This document shows positions 17,178 to 25,525 of a stretch of 64,000 bases of DNA, piece by piece. The notes below the pieces were generated by a model. That model did no database searches, was not told the origin of the DNA, and worked only from the letters and a program-made list of their open reading frames with translations. The translations under genes and the position numbers were made by a program. The DNA comes from Leptotrichia sp. OH3620_COT-345 (GTDB lineage Bacteria; Fusobacteriota; Fusobacteriia; Fusobacteriales; Leptotrichiaceae), in NCBI RefSeq assembly GCF_003932895.1, contig NZ_RQYW01000009.1, positions 1 to 64,000 of the forward strand. Direction: 5' to 3'. Each line of letters begins with the position of its first letter. The stretch's first letter is position 1.

Positions 17178-17693
17178 ATGGCAGAGTTAATAGCTTTTTA
17201 TTCGAGAAGGGGAGAAAATTATTTTGACGGTATTATAAAAAATGTGGAAAAAGGAAATACTGAAATAGTTGTAGAAAAGCTTCGTGAGCTTACAGGTGCG
17301 GATGTATTTCAGATAAAACAGCTAGTTGAGTATTCTGATAATTATAACAAGTGTGCAGAAGAAGTAAATGAGGATTTTAAAAATAATGCGAGACCTGAAT
17401 TGGATGAATATCCTCAGGAACTTGAGAAATATGATACCATTTATTTGGCATATCCTAATTACTGTAATACAATGCCTATGGTAGTGTTTACGTTTTTAGA
17501 GGAATTCGATTTTTCAGGAAAAACTATAAAACCTATATGTACAAATGGAGGAGGCGGAGTTGGAAACAGTATTTCTGACATAAAAAAGCTATGTCCGAAT
17601 TCAGAAGTATATAAAGGACTTTCAGTAAACAATTCTGAAGTACCTGAAGCGAAACAGCTTATAAAAGATTGGCTTGAAAAAAGTAAAATATAG
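17178..17693 (+). CDS. Flavodoxin
   Basis: 171 residues, cytosolic, flavodoxin_4-like. The N-terminus LIAFYSRRGENYF replaces the usual T/S-rich phosphate loop but keeps its position; YDTIYLAYPNYCNTMPMVVFTFL and PICTNGGGGVGNS are the flavin loops. Likely an FMN electron carrier or small reductase. AAAGGAGAG precedes the start. It is followed after 23 bases by a secreted protein gene, so they may be cotranscribed. Confidence 0.85.
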   Translation: MAELIAFYSRRGENYFDGIIKNVEKGNTEIVVEKLRELTGADVFQIKQLVEYSDNYNKCAEEVNEDFKNNARPELDEYPQELEKYDTIYLAYPNYCNTMPMVVFTFLEEFDFSGKTIKPICTNGGGGVGNSISDIKKLCPNSEVYKGLSVNNSEVPEAKQLIKDWLEKSKI

Positions 17694-17716
17694 TTTAAAA
17701 GTTATAGGAGAATATT

Positions 17717-18214
17717 GTGTTCAGAAAATTAGTGACGATTTTAGTATTTGTAATAAGTATACTTTCATTTACATTTGAAAGTAAAAAGTTTAATTCACCT
17801 GAAGCGGTGATTTACAATACAAATAAAAAAATGCCTGCAAATTTCAGATTTGAAATGCAGGATGATAACTGGGAAGATACAAATTATATTATTCATGTAT
17901 TTAAAGATGGAGAAGAATATAAAATAGCATATAGTTATTTAAAAACCGACTCACCTAAATATTATGATGAAAACGGTTATCCCAAACTGGAATATATAAC
18001 AAAGGATTTTGAAAAAGTTCATTTTACATATTTTTCAGCTCAGCCGGGAAGTTATATTAAAGATGGAAAAAAACATGAGAGAATAACTTATCAGTCGTTA
18101 TCTTTTTCTCAACTTGAAGAATTTTTAAAAGAAAAAAATGCAAGAAAACTTGAAGATAATCTTCAGAAAAGAATAAAAGAGCATTTGTTGTGGCTTGACA
18201 GTATTGCAAATTAA
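17717..18214 (+). CDS. Secreted protein of unknown function
   Basis: 165 residues starting at GTG, with TAGGAG correctly spaced. A signal peptide (FRKLVTILVFVISILSFTF) precedes a mixed alpha/beta domain with many aromatic and charged residues and no recognisable motif; no cysteine for lipidation. I do not recognise the family. Envelope location is the only safe inference. Confidence 0.65.
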   Translation: MFRKLVTILVFVISILSFTFESKKFNSPEAVIYNTNKKMPANFRFEMQDDNWEDTNYIIHVFKDGEEYKIAYSYLKTDSPKYYDENGYPKLEYITKDFEKVHFTYFSAQPGSYIKDGKKHERITYQSLSFSQLEEFLKEKNARKLEDNLQKRIKEHLLWLDSIAN

Positions 18215-18224
18215 ATGAAAAAAG

Positions 18225-18276
18225 AAAGTTGTTTTTAAATAATTCAGGATATCCTGTAGTTATTAAAAACAGCTTT
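18225..18276 (+). terminator. Long near-perfect hairpin
   Basis: Bases 18225-18250 and 18251-18276 are complementary over 26 positions, apart from a G-U at the fifth pair and an imperfect patch of about four near the middle. There is no spacer, so the centre GGATATCC forms the loop. GCTTTT follows. It is probably the terminator of the flavodoxin/secreted-protein pair, but it is longer than such hairpins usually are. Confidence 0.6.
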
Positions 18277-18451
18277 GCTTTTAAATTGAGTCAATAAAAA
18301 AATCATGGTCAAAATAAAAAAAATATTCAAATATACTTTACTAGAAAAAGAATAAAATTTCCAAAAATTATAAAAATTTGGTATAATAATAAATATAAAA
18401 TTTGCTTTTATAAATGTAATATGTGTTAAATTTACTATTGAGGAGATAACA

Positions 18452-19267
18452 ATGAAAAGAAAAAATATATTTTTTATAGCGGTATTCTTTCTGTTTTCTG
18501 TAATTTCTTACGGACAGGATATATTTGCCGATTATAGAGTGCATTTTAATAAAATTTATATTACAAATTATGTACAGAGAGAAAATGACAATTTAAAATT
18601 AAAAAGAACAGATAATTTTAGTCATGAAATTTTGGGAACAGGAAATTTTAGAATTTTTGATAGCGGGGGAAGGCAACTTGACATAGCTTTAAAAGATGGA
18701 ATTATTGAAGGACAGTATAATGAATATTATAGTAACGGAAATTTATTTACAACAGGGAAATATAGTGACGGAAAAAGAGAAGGGTCATGGAAAATTTACA
18801 GTGAAAAAGGTCAGTTATGGAAAAGTTACGAGTATAAGAATAATGAATTGAATGGGCAATATATTTCTTATTACACAAATACGGGTATGAGAGAAATCGT
18901 GGGAAATTATAAAAATGATAAACCTGACGGAATATGGAACGAATATTATGCAAACGGGAGCAGAAAAAAGAGCGGAACATATAAAGACGGTAAAAAAATA
19001 GGAATATTTGTCGAATGGTTTATCAATGGAACTAAAAAATCTGATGTAAGTTATATTGATGATGAAATAAACGGAAAAATGAATGTTTATTATGAAAATG
19101 GTATATTATTTTATGAAGCGGATATAAAAGGAAGAGAAGGAAATGTAAAAGGATACCATCAGAACGGGAAAATCAGCTTTGAGGGGAAAGTGACAGAAAG
19201 TAGAAGAATCGGAACATGGAACTATTATGACAATACAGGCAATTTATTCAATAAAATAGAATATTAA
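18452..19267 (+). CDS. Exported MORN-variant repeat protein (YwqK family)
   Basis: 271 residues with a signal peptide (MKRKNIFFIAVFFLFSVISYG). From about residue 85 it consists of repeats of roughly 22 residues with the pattern YYxNGxLxxxGxYxxGKxxGxWxxY (examples: YYSNGNLFTTGKYSDGKREG, YYANGSRKKSGTYKDGKKIG), the MORN_2 type. In databases such proteins are called YwqK-like antitoxins, but here the export signal and lack of a toxin neighbour argue for an envelope or surface role. It starts 28 bases before whiA ends its leader, so it may head that operon. Confidence 0.85.
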   Translation: MKRKNIFFIAVFFLFSVISYGQDIFADYRVHFNKIYITNYVQRENDNLKLKRTDNFSHEILGTGNFRIFDSGGRQLDIALKDGIIEGQYNEYYSNGNLFTTGKYSDGKREGSWKIYSEKGQLWKSYEYKNNELNGQYISYYTNTGMREIVGNYKNDKPDGIWNEYYANGSRKKSGTYKDGKKIGIFVEWFINGTKKSDVSYIDDEINGKMNVYYENGILFYEADIKGREGNVKGYHQNGKISFEGKVTESRRIGTWNYYDNTGNLFNKIEY

Positions 19268-19295
19268 GTTAAATCGAAAAAAATGGAGGGGGAAA

Positions 19296-20201
19296 ATGTC
19301 TTTTTCAGCAACATTGAAAAGAGAGCTTTTTAATAAAGAAATCAAAGAAAAAGAAGAAATTTATGCAGAACTTTTTGGAATATTCATTTCAAAAGATATT
19401 ATAACTGAAAATGGCATATATTTCAGAACTGAAAATGCTTCATTGGCCAAAAGAGTCTATTCAAATTTAAAAGCGGTTGTGAAAATGGATATTTACTTAA
19501 AATATTCTATAAGTAACAGACTTGGTACTCATAAAGTATATGAGATCAAAGTTATAATTACTGAAAAGAATAAGAAAGAATATGGGGAATTATTAAAAAG
19601 GCTATTTTTATATAAAAATTTTTCGAATGAAAAGACTGAAAATGAGCTCGCAGGTATAATAAGAGGTTTTTTTATAAGTTGTGGTTATGTAAAGTCTCCT
19701 GAAAAAGGGTATGCTTTGGATTTTTTTATAGATACTGAAGATTCTGCTACATTTTTATATTATTTATTTAAACAGATGGGAAAAAAAGTATTTCAGACGG
19801 ACAAAAAGTCGAAAAGTTTGGTTTATTTGAGAAATTCTGAAGATATTCTTGATATTATATTTCTTATAGGGGGAATTATTTCTTTTTTTGAGTTTGAAGA
19901 AGTGACTGTTAATAAAGAAATAAGAAATAAAATAAACAGAAATATGAACTGGGAAATTGCCAATGAGGCAAAGAAACTTTCCACATCGGAAAAACAGATA
20001 AAAATGATAAAATATATTGATAAAGAAATAGGACTTTCAGAGCTTTCCGGTATTTTAAGAGAAACAGCTGAAACAAGACTCGAAAATGAAGAGCTTTCAT
20101 TACAGGAACTGGCTGATTTAATGGAAGTATCCAAGTCAGGAATAAGAAACAGGTTTAGAAGGATTGAAGAAGTTTATACTAATTTAAAGGAAAAAAGGTG
20201 A
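19296..20201 (+). CDS. whiA: DNA-binding protein WhiA
   Basis: 301 residues. The opening MSFSATLKRELFNKE and a LAGLIDADG-like homing-endonuclease fold (LAGIIRGFFISCGYVKSPEKG near 118-138) lead to a C-terminal helix-turn-helix (EELSLQELADLMEVSKSGIRNRFRRIEE). WhiA homologues regulate cell division or differentiation in Gram-positive bacteria; in Fusobacteria the role is unknown. GGAGGGGG precedes the start. Four bases separate it from lpxK. Confidence 0.92.
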   Translation: MSFSATLKRELFNKEIKEKEEIYAELFGIFISKDIITENGIYFRTENASLAKRVYSNLKAVVKMDIYLKYSISNRLGTHKVYEIKVIITEKNKKEYGELLKRLFLYKNFSNEKTENELAGIIRGFFISCGYVKSPEKGYALDFFIDTEDSATFLYYLFKQMGKKVFQTDKKSKSLVYLRNSEDILDIIFLIGGIISFFEFEEVTVNKEIRNKINRNMNWEIANEAKKLSTSEKQIKMIKYIDKEIGLSELSGILRETAETRLENEELSLQELADLMEVSKSGIRNRFRRIEEVYTNLKEKR

Positions 20202-20205
20202 AAAA

Positions 20206-21171
20206 ATGAAATTTTTATCTTTAATATACGGTTTTGCAGTTTTTTTAAGAAATAAAATGTATGATACAGGTATCCTTAAATCTCGAGAAGTGGAAAATGT
20301 TAAAATTATATGTATAGGAAATATTGTTGCAGGAGGTTCCGGAAAAACTCCTGCTGTTCAGTATTTTGCAGAGAAATATATAAATAAAAATAAAAAAGTT
20401 GGGATCTTAAGCAGAGGGTATAAAGGAAAAAGAAACATAGATACAATGAGTGTCAGAGATGAAAATGAAATAAAAGCTACAGTTCTGGAAGCAGGAGATG
20501 AAGCATATCTTCATGGGTTAAATCTTGAAATACCTGTAGTAGTATCCAAAAACAGATATAACGGTGCTGTCTATCTAAGGAACAACTATAATGTTGATAT
20601 TATAATAATGGATGACGGATTTCAACACAGAAAATTAAAAAAAAATAAAAATATAGTACTCATTGATGCGACTAATCCTTTCGGAGGTTATGAATATCTT
20701 CCCAAAGGCAGACTTCGTGAGTCAATAAACGAACTGAAAAGGGCAGATGAAATAATAATTACAAAAAGTAATTATGTAGAAACTTCTATAATAGATTTAA
20801 TAAAAAATAAAATTGTAAAATATAATAAGCCGATTTCTGTTGCAATTTATAAAGAAAAATGTTTTTATGATTATATGAGAAAAAATTATAAATTGGATGT
20901 AATAAAAGATAAAAAAATAATGATTTTTTCGTCTATAGCTAATCCTAAAACATTTTATATGACAGTAAAAAAACTAAAACCTGCAAAAATTGATGAAATA
21001 AAATTCAATGATCATCATTTATACAGTGAAGAAGAAATGCAGGAAATATATAGGGAAAGTAAAAATTATGACTATGTTGTAACGACTGAAAAGGATATGG
21101 CGAAAATAAATAGAAAAATTGATAATCTCCTTATTTTAAAAATGGGGTTTGAAATAATTGAGAAAAAGTAG
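20206..21171 (+). CDS. lpxK: Tetraacyldisaccharide 4'-kinase
   Basis: 321 residues. Membrane-proximal N-terminus, then the P-loop region IGNIVAGGSGKTPAV (about 38-52), GILSRGYKGK and the LpxK-specific MDDGFQHRKL (about 140-149) followed by ID. It phosphorylates the lipid A disaccharide at the 4' position, evidence for an LPS-bearing outer membrane. The family length is about 320-330. It lies between whiA and an unknown gene in a tight cluster. Confidence 0.95.
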   Translation: MKFLSLIYGFAVFLRNKMYDTGILKSREVENVKIICIGNIVAGGSGKTPAVQYFAEKYINKNKKVGILSRGYKGKRNIDTMSVRDENEIKATVLEAGDEAYLHGLNLEIPVVVSKNRYNGAVYLRNNYNVDIIIMDDGFQHRKLKKNKNIVLIDATNPFGGYEYLPKGRLRESINELKRADEIIITKSNYVETSIIDLIKNKIVKYNKPISVAIYKEKCFYDYMRKNYKLDVIKDKKIMIFSSIANPKTFYMTVKKLKPAKIDEIKFNDHHLYSEEEMQEIYRESKNYDYVVTTEKDMAKINRKIDNLLILKMGFEIIEKK

Positions 21172-21207
21172 TACAATTATTAACACAGAATAATACCAGG
21201 GAGGATT

Positions 21208-21975
21208 ATGATATTGGAAAAGGGTAAAGAGATAAGTGATATGTTTGCTATTACTGAAACATTTGCAGAATTTATTGATTTATATAAAAATCGTTTTGAA
21301 AAAAGAAAATATTTTATAATAAATGAAAAATTTGAATTTATAAAAAAGGAACCGTCTTTTATTCTGGAATTGGCATACATATATTATAAAATAAAAGATA
21401 AAAAAATAGAAGATATTATAAAAGAGGAATTTTCCAATACGTACAAAGAAAAAGACAAAAGAATAGATAGAATGTCAAAATTGGAAAAAGAAAAACTTAA
21501 AGAAAGTTTTAGACGTTCTTTAGTAAATAAAGATACTGTACATTCGGTTAAACTTGGGAATGAAATATTTCATAGGAATAAAGATGAATTTTTTGAAATA
21601 ATGTACAAATTTTCTTTAATATCAGCTGATTGTAACAAACTTATAAAAACATTTTTTATGGAAATTCTTTTGGAGAATATGGAAAAGTCGTTTAAAAATA
21701 GAAGTTGGACTGATGAAATTATAAGAAATACAGTTAACTATTTTGTAAAATCTGAAAGTGAATTTATAAATTATTCGGATGAAAAAAATGTGCAGTATTT
21801 TGTTGAAAACAAAGTAGATTTGCTTTATGAAGTAATATATATTAAGAAATATGATGAAATTATAAAGAAATATAATATAGATAACATGCCTAAAATAAAA
21901 TTTAAAACAGATAACGGAAAATACGAAGAAATGTCACAAAGTAAACAATATTTATATAGTTATTTAAAAAAATAA
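21208..21975 (+). CDS. Conserved-looking protein of unknown function
   Basis: 255 residues, ATG with AGGGAGG upstream. Mostly helical and rich in Lys, Glu, Ile and Asn, with no signal peptide, no transmembrane segment and no cysteine pattern beyond one or two isolated residues. I do not recognise it. It sits 36 bases after lpxK and 24 bases before serS, so it is almost certainly expressed with them; a lineage-specific housekeeping role is possible. Confidence 0.7.
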   Translation: MILEKGKEISDMFAITETFAEFIDLYKNRFEKRKYFIINEKFEFIKKEPSFILELAYIYYKIKDKKIEDIIKEEFSNTYKEKDKRIDRMSKLEKEKLKESFRRSLVNKDTVHSVKLGNEIFHRNKDEFFEIMYKFSLISADCNKLIKTFFMEILLENMEKSFKNRSWTDEIIRNTVNYFVKSESEFINYSDEKNVQYFVENKVDLLYEVIYIKKYDEIIKKYNIDNMPKIKFKTDNGKYEEMSQSKQYLYSYLKK

Positions 21976-21999
21976 AGCCAGTAAAAGTAGGAGGAAAGT

Positions 22000-23271
22000 A
22001 TGTTGGAAATGAGATATATAAGAGAAAATGCTGAAAAAGTCAGAGAATATTTGAAAAATAGAAATAGTGATTTTGACTTAGACGGACTTCTCAAACTTGA
22101 TGAAGAACGTAGAAATATTTTGCAGAAAGTGGAAATGCTGAAAAAAGAAAGAAATGAGTCAAGTGCATTAATAGGGAAATATAAAAAAGAGGGAAAAGAT
22201 GCAACTGAACTTTTGGAGAGAATGCAAAAAGTGAGCAATGAAGTAAAGAAGCTGGATCAGGCTCTGGCGGAAATAGATGAAAAACAGATAAAATTGACTT
22301 TTACAATACCGAATAAACTTCACGATACAACTCCCATGGGAGAAAATGAAAATGACAATATTGAAATCAGAAAATGGAGAGAGCCGAGAAAATTTAGTTT
22401 TACACCTAAATCTCATGATGAATTAGGTACAGAATTGGGGATTTTGGATTTTGAAAGAGGTTCAAAAATAGGCGGCTCAAGATTTACAGTGTATAAAAAA
22501 CAGGCTGCACGTCTTGAAAGAGCACTGATTAATTTTATGTTGGATACTCATACATCTGAACACGGTTATAATGAAATACTGACTCCTCAATTGGCAAAGC
22601 GTGAAATAATGACGGGAACAGGACAGTTACCTAAATTTGAAGATGATATGTATAAAGTGGAAGGAGAAGAATTATTTCTTATTCCTACTGCGGAAGTTAC
22701 ATTGACAAATCTTCATAGTGGAGAAATACTTGATGAAGAAGAATTACCAAAATATTATTGCGGATTTACTGCGTGTTTTAGAAAAGAAGCGGGATCAGGT
22801 GGAAAAGATCTGAAAGGGCTTATAAGACAGCATCAGTTTAATAAAGTTGAAATGGTAAAATTAGTGCATCCTGACAGTTCTTATGATGAACTTGAAAAAA
22901 TGGTTGCCAATGCTGAAAAAATTTTACAGAAACTGGAATTACCTTATAGAGTTATTGTATTATGTAGTGGAGATATAGGATTTAGTGCCGCAAAAACTTA
23001 TGATATAGAAGTATGGGTACCAAGTCAGAATAAGTATAGAGAAATTTCTTCATGTTCAAATACTGAGGATTTTCAGGCGAGACGTAGTATGATAAAGTAC
23101 AGATCAAAAGAAAATGGAAAAAGTTATTTTGTTCATACATTAAACGGTTCAGGGTTAGCTGTAGGAAGAACATTGCTTGCTATTATGGAAAATTATCAAC
23201 AGGAAGACGGAAGTATAAAAATTCCTGATGTTTTAGTTCCTTATATGGGAGGGATGACTGTTATAAAATAA
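22000..23271 (+). CDS. serS: Seryl-tRNA synthetase
   Basis: 423 residues. The N-terminal coiled-coil tRNA-binding arm (about 28-105, heptads of Lys/Glu/Leu) is followed by the class II core: motif 2 CFRKEAGSGGKDLKGLIRQHQF, the EVWVPSQNKYREISSCSN serine site and motif 3 GSGLAVGRTLLAIMENYQ. Full length. AGGAGG precedes the ATG. No T-box is seen, consistent with its being inside an operon. Confidence 0.97.
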   Translation: MLEMRYIRENAEKVREYLKNRNSDFDLDGLLKLDEERRNILQKVEMLKKERNESSALIGKYKKEGKDATELLERMQKVSNEVKKLDQALAEIDEKQIKLTFTIPNKLHDTTPMGENENDNIEIRKWREPRKFSFTPKSHDELGTELGILDFERGSKIGGSRFTVYKKQAARLERALINFMLDTHTSEHGYNEILTPQLAKREIMTGTGQLPKFEDDMYKVEGEELFLIPTAEVTLTNLHSGEILDEEELPKYYCGFTACFRKEAGSGGKDLKGLIRQHQFNKVEMVKLVHPDSSYDELEKMVANAEKILQKLELPYRVIVLCSGDIGFSAAKTYDIEVWVPSQNKYREISSCSNTEDFQARRSMIKYRSKENGKSYFVHTLNGSGLAVGRTLLAIMENYQQEDGSIKIPDVLVPYMGGMTVIK

Positions 23272-23298
23272 TGCTCATGGCTATGGATAGGAGATAAA

Positions 23299-24009
23299 AT
23301 GAAGAAAATTTTAAAAACTTTATTTTTTCTTGCAGTCTTGGGAAGTGCCGCAATTTATTTGGAGTTATCAGGATATTTGTATCATAATGATATTCTTGCC
23401 AAATTATATAAAGTGGAAGGGCTTGATGTATCACATCATCAAGAAAAAATAAACTGGAAAAAAGTAAGTAAAAAATATAAATTTGTAATAATGAAGGCAA
23501 CTGAGGGAAAAGATTTTTTAGATACTGACTTTTTCTATAATTGGAATAATGCAAGGTTGAATGGTTTTACTGTAGGAGCGTATCATTTCTTTTCAATGCT
23601 CAGTACCGGAAAAGCACAGGCAGATTATTATATAAGTAAAGTTCCTGATTATGACAAAGCTTTTCCTCCGGTGATAGATTTGGAAATACCGACAAAGTAT
23701 CCTAAAAAAATGGTGTTGAAAGAATTAGGGGATATGATAGAAAAATTGGAAAATCATTATAAAAAAAGAGCAGTAATATATGTGACTTATCATACATATA
23801 AAGCGTATATTAAAGGAGAATTTCTTGAAAATAAACTTTGGATAAGGGATATAAAGTTTATTCCTGAGCTGGAGGAAAATGACAGATGGATAATATGGCA
23901 ATTTTCTAATAGAGGAAGAATAGAAGGAATACCTGGATTTACTGATAAAAATGTATTAAGAATTGGAACGGTGGAAGAGCTTATAGAAAGTAGCAGAATA
24001 GAAAATTGA
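23299..24009 (+). CDS. GH25 lysozyme-like muramidase, membrane-anchored
   Basis: 236 residues. An N-terminal hydrophobic segment (KILKTLFFLAVLGSAAIYL) serves as signal or anchor. The catalytic domain has the GH25 signatures GLDVSHHQEKINW (Asp43), VGAYHFF and VIDLEI (Asp127, Glu129), the catalytic acids for cleavage of the MurNAc-GlcNAc bond of peptidoglycan. No binding repeats. It follows serS by 27 bases. It could act in cell-wall remodelling rather than attack, since it is single and in a housekeeping operon. Confidence 0.92.
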   Translation: MKKILKTLFFLAVLGSAAIYLELSGYLYHNDILAKLYKVEGLDVSHHQEKINWKKVSKKYKFVIMKATEGKDFLDTDFFYNWNNARLNGFTVGAYHFFSMLSTGKAQADYYISKVPDYDKAFPPVIDLEIPTKYPKKMVLKELGDMIEKLENHYKKRAVIYVTYHTYKAYIKGEFLENKLWIRDIKFIPELEENDRWIIWQFSNRGRIEGIPGFTDKNVLRIGTVEELIESSRIEN

Positions 24010-24245
24010 TTTTTAATTCTTTTTCTGAAAAAGTTGAGGGAGATTTTCAAAGTTTTTAAAAAATATAGAAATAAATTTCGGAAAATCAATAAAAATCTAT
24101 AAAATAATTATTTATCTTAATTTTTCAAGATTTGAAAATTTTTAAATATATAATAAAATGTTGATTTTTAGTCTGAAATTTGATAATATGTATTTAAAAG
24201 AAAATTGAGAAGTAAATTAAATATAAATATAATTAGGAGGCTAAA

Positions 24246-25232
24246 ATGAAATATCATTTTAAAGATTTAGGACTAAGCAACACAAGAGAAATGTTTGCAA
24301 AAGCAAACAAGGAAGGTTATTCTGTTCCGGCTTTTAATTTTAATAATTTAGAGCAGTTACAAGGAATAATTGAAGCATGTGTTGAAATGGGGTCACCGGT
24401 AATACTTCAAGTATCAACAGGGGCAAGAGATTATATAGGAAAAGAAATGTTACCTTGGCTTGCAAAAGCTGCAACTGAATATGTAAAAGCCGCAGGCTCC
24501 GATATACCTGTAGCATTACATTTAGATCATGGACCGAATTTTGAAGTGGCAAAAGATTGTATAGAATATGGATTTTCTTCAGTAATGATAGATGCTTCAC
24601 ATCACCCTTATGATGAAAATGTAAAAGAATCTAAAGAAGTTGCTGATTTTGCACATAAGCATGATGTAACTGTAGAAGCTGAGTTGGGAGTATTGGCAGG
24701 AGTAGAAGATGATGTAGTAGCTGAAAGCCATGTATATACTCAGCCTGATGAAGTAGAAGATTTTGTAAAGAAAACCGGAGTAGATTCACTTGCTATAGCA
24801 ATAGGAACTTCACACGGAGCACATAAATTTAAGCCTGGAGATAAACCGCAAATAAGATTGGACATTTTAAGAGAAATAGAAAAGAGAATACCGGGATTCC
24901 CAATAGTTCTTCATGGTTCATCTTCCGTACCTAAACAGTTTGTAGATATGATTAATAAGTTCGGAGGGCAAATTGCAGATGCAATAGGTATACCTGATGA
25001 GCAATTAAGAGAAGCTTCAAAATCGGCAGTTTCAAAAATAAATGTGGATACTGATGGAAGATTGGCGTTCACTGCCGGAATAAGAGAAGTTTTAGCTGCT
25101 AAGCCGGGAGAATTTGATCCGAGAAAATACATAGGTCCTGCTAAAAATTATATGAAAGAGTATTATAAAGAAAAAATAGTATCTGTATTTGGATCTGAAG
25201 GAGCATATAAAAAAGGAACTCCAAGAAAATAA
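24246..25232 (+). CDS. fba: Class II fructose-bisphosphate aldolase
   Basis: 328 residues, zinc-dependent aldolase of glycolysis. ALHLDHGPNFE carries a zinc His and the catalytic Asp; SSVMIDASHHPYDENV, EAELGVLAGVED, AIGTSHGAHKF and VLHGSSSVP are the family blocks with further metal and phosphate ligands. TAGGAGG precedes the start. Monocistronic to judge from the gaps of 236 and 293 bases around it. Confidence 0.97.
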   Translation: MKYHFKDLGLSNTREMFAKANKEGYSVPAFNFNNLEQLQGIIEACVEMGSPVILQVSTGARDYIGKEMLPWLAKAATEYVKAAGSDIPVALHLDHGPNFEVAKDCIEYGFSSVMIDASHHPYDENVKESKEVADFAHKHDVTVEAELGVLAGVEDDVVAESHVYTQPDEVEDFVKKTGVDSLAIAIGTSHGAHKFKPGDKPQIRLDILREIEKRIPGFPIVLHGSSSVPKQFVDMINKFGGQIADAIGIPDEQLREASKSAVSKINVDTDGRLAFTAGIREVLAAKPGEFDPRKYIGPAKNYMKEYYKEKIVSVFGSEGAYKKGTPRK

Positions 25233-25298
25233 AAAGTTTAATATTTATCGAACTAAATAATTTGAAATGTAAAAAATTAAAAAAATAAGAAAGATTGC

Positions 25299-25328
25299 TT
25301 ATGAGGGGAGATAATATCTCCCTCATAA
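25299..25328 (+). terminator. Hairpin after fba
   Basis: TTATGAGGGGAGAT pairs with ATCTCCCTCATAA (13 pairs, one bulged G) around a three-base loop. The T-run does not follow immediately, so it may act together with the next hairpin. Confidence 0.6.
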
Positions 25329-25374
25329 TTCGATTATTTAACAGTTTTTAAGTAAAAAGTTTTAAATAATCGAA
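25329..25374. repeat. Perfect 13-base inverted repeat
   Basis: TTCGATTATTTAA (25329-25341) and TTAAATAATCGAA (25362-25374) are exact complements; the 20-base loop contains its own TTTTTA/TAAAAA stem. It begins at the base after the fba hairpin. Confidence 0.85.
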
Positions 25375-25380
25375 AATTAA

Positions 25381-25411
25381 AAATAGAAATTAGTATTAAA
25401 TATTTCTATTT
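25381..25411. repeat. Perfect 10-base inverted repeat
   Basis: AAATAGAAAT and ATTTCTATTT flank an 11-base loop. Third of four consecutive stem-loops between fba and pyrG. Confidence 0.75.
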
Positions 25412-25464
25412 TATGCAATTTTATATGAATTTATACATATATAGATGTAAATTTACTGAAATAA

Positions 25465-25496
25465 GGTGAAAATTTTTTTTTTCATCTTTTTTATTT
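25465..25496 (+). terminator. pyrG: Terminator-like hairpin in the pyrG leader
   Basis: GGTGAAAA (25465-25472) pairs with TTTTCATC (25479-25486), one G-U, followed by TTTTTTATTT, only about 30 bases before the pyrG Shine-Dalgarno. Placement suggests a transcription attenuator for pyrG, though no promoter between it and fba is clear. Confidence 0.45.
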
Positions 25497-25525
25497 AAAA
25501 TAAATAAATTTATATAGGAGGAAAA

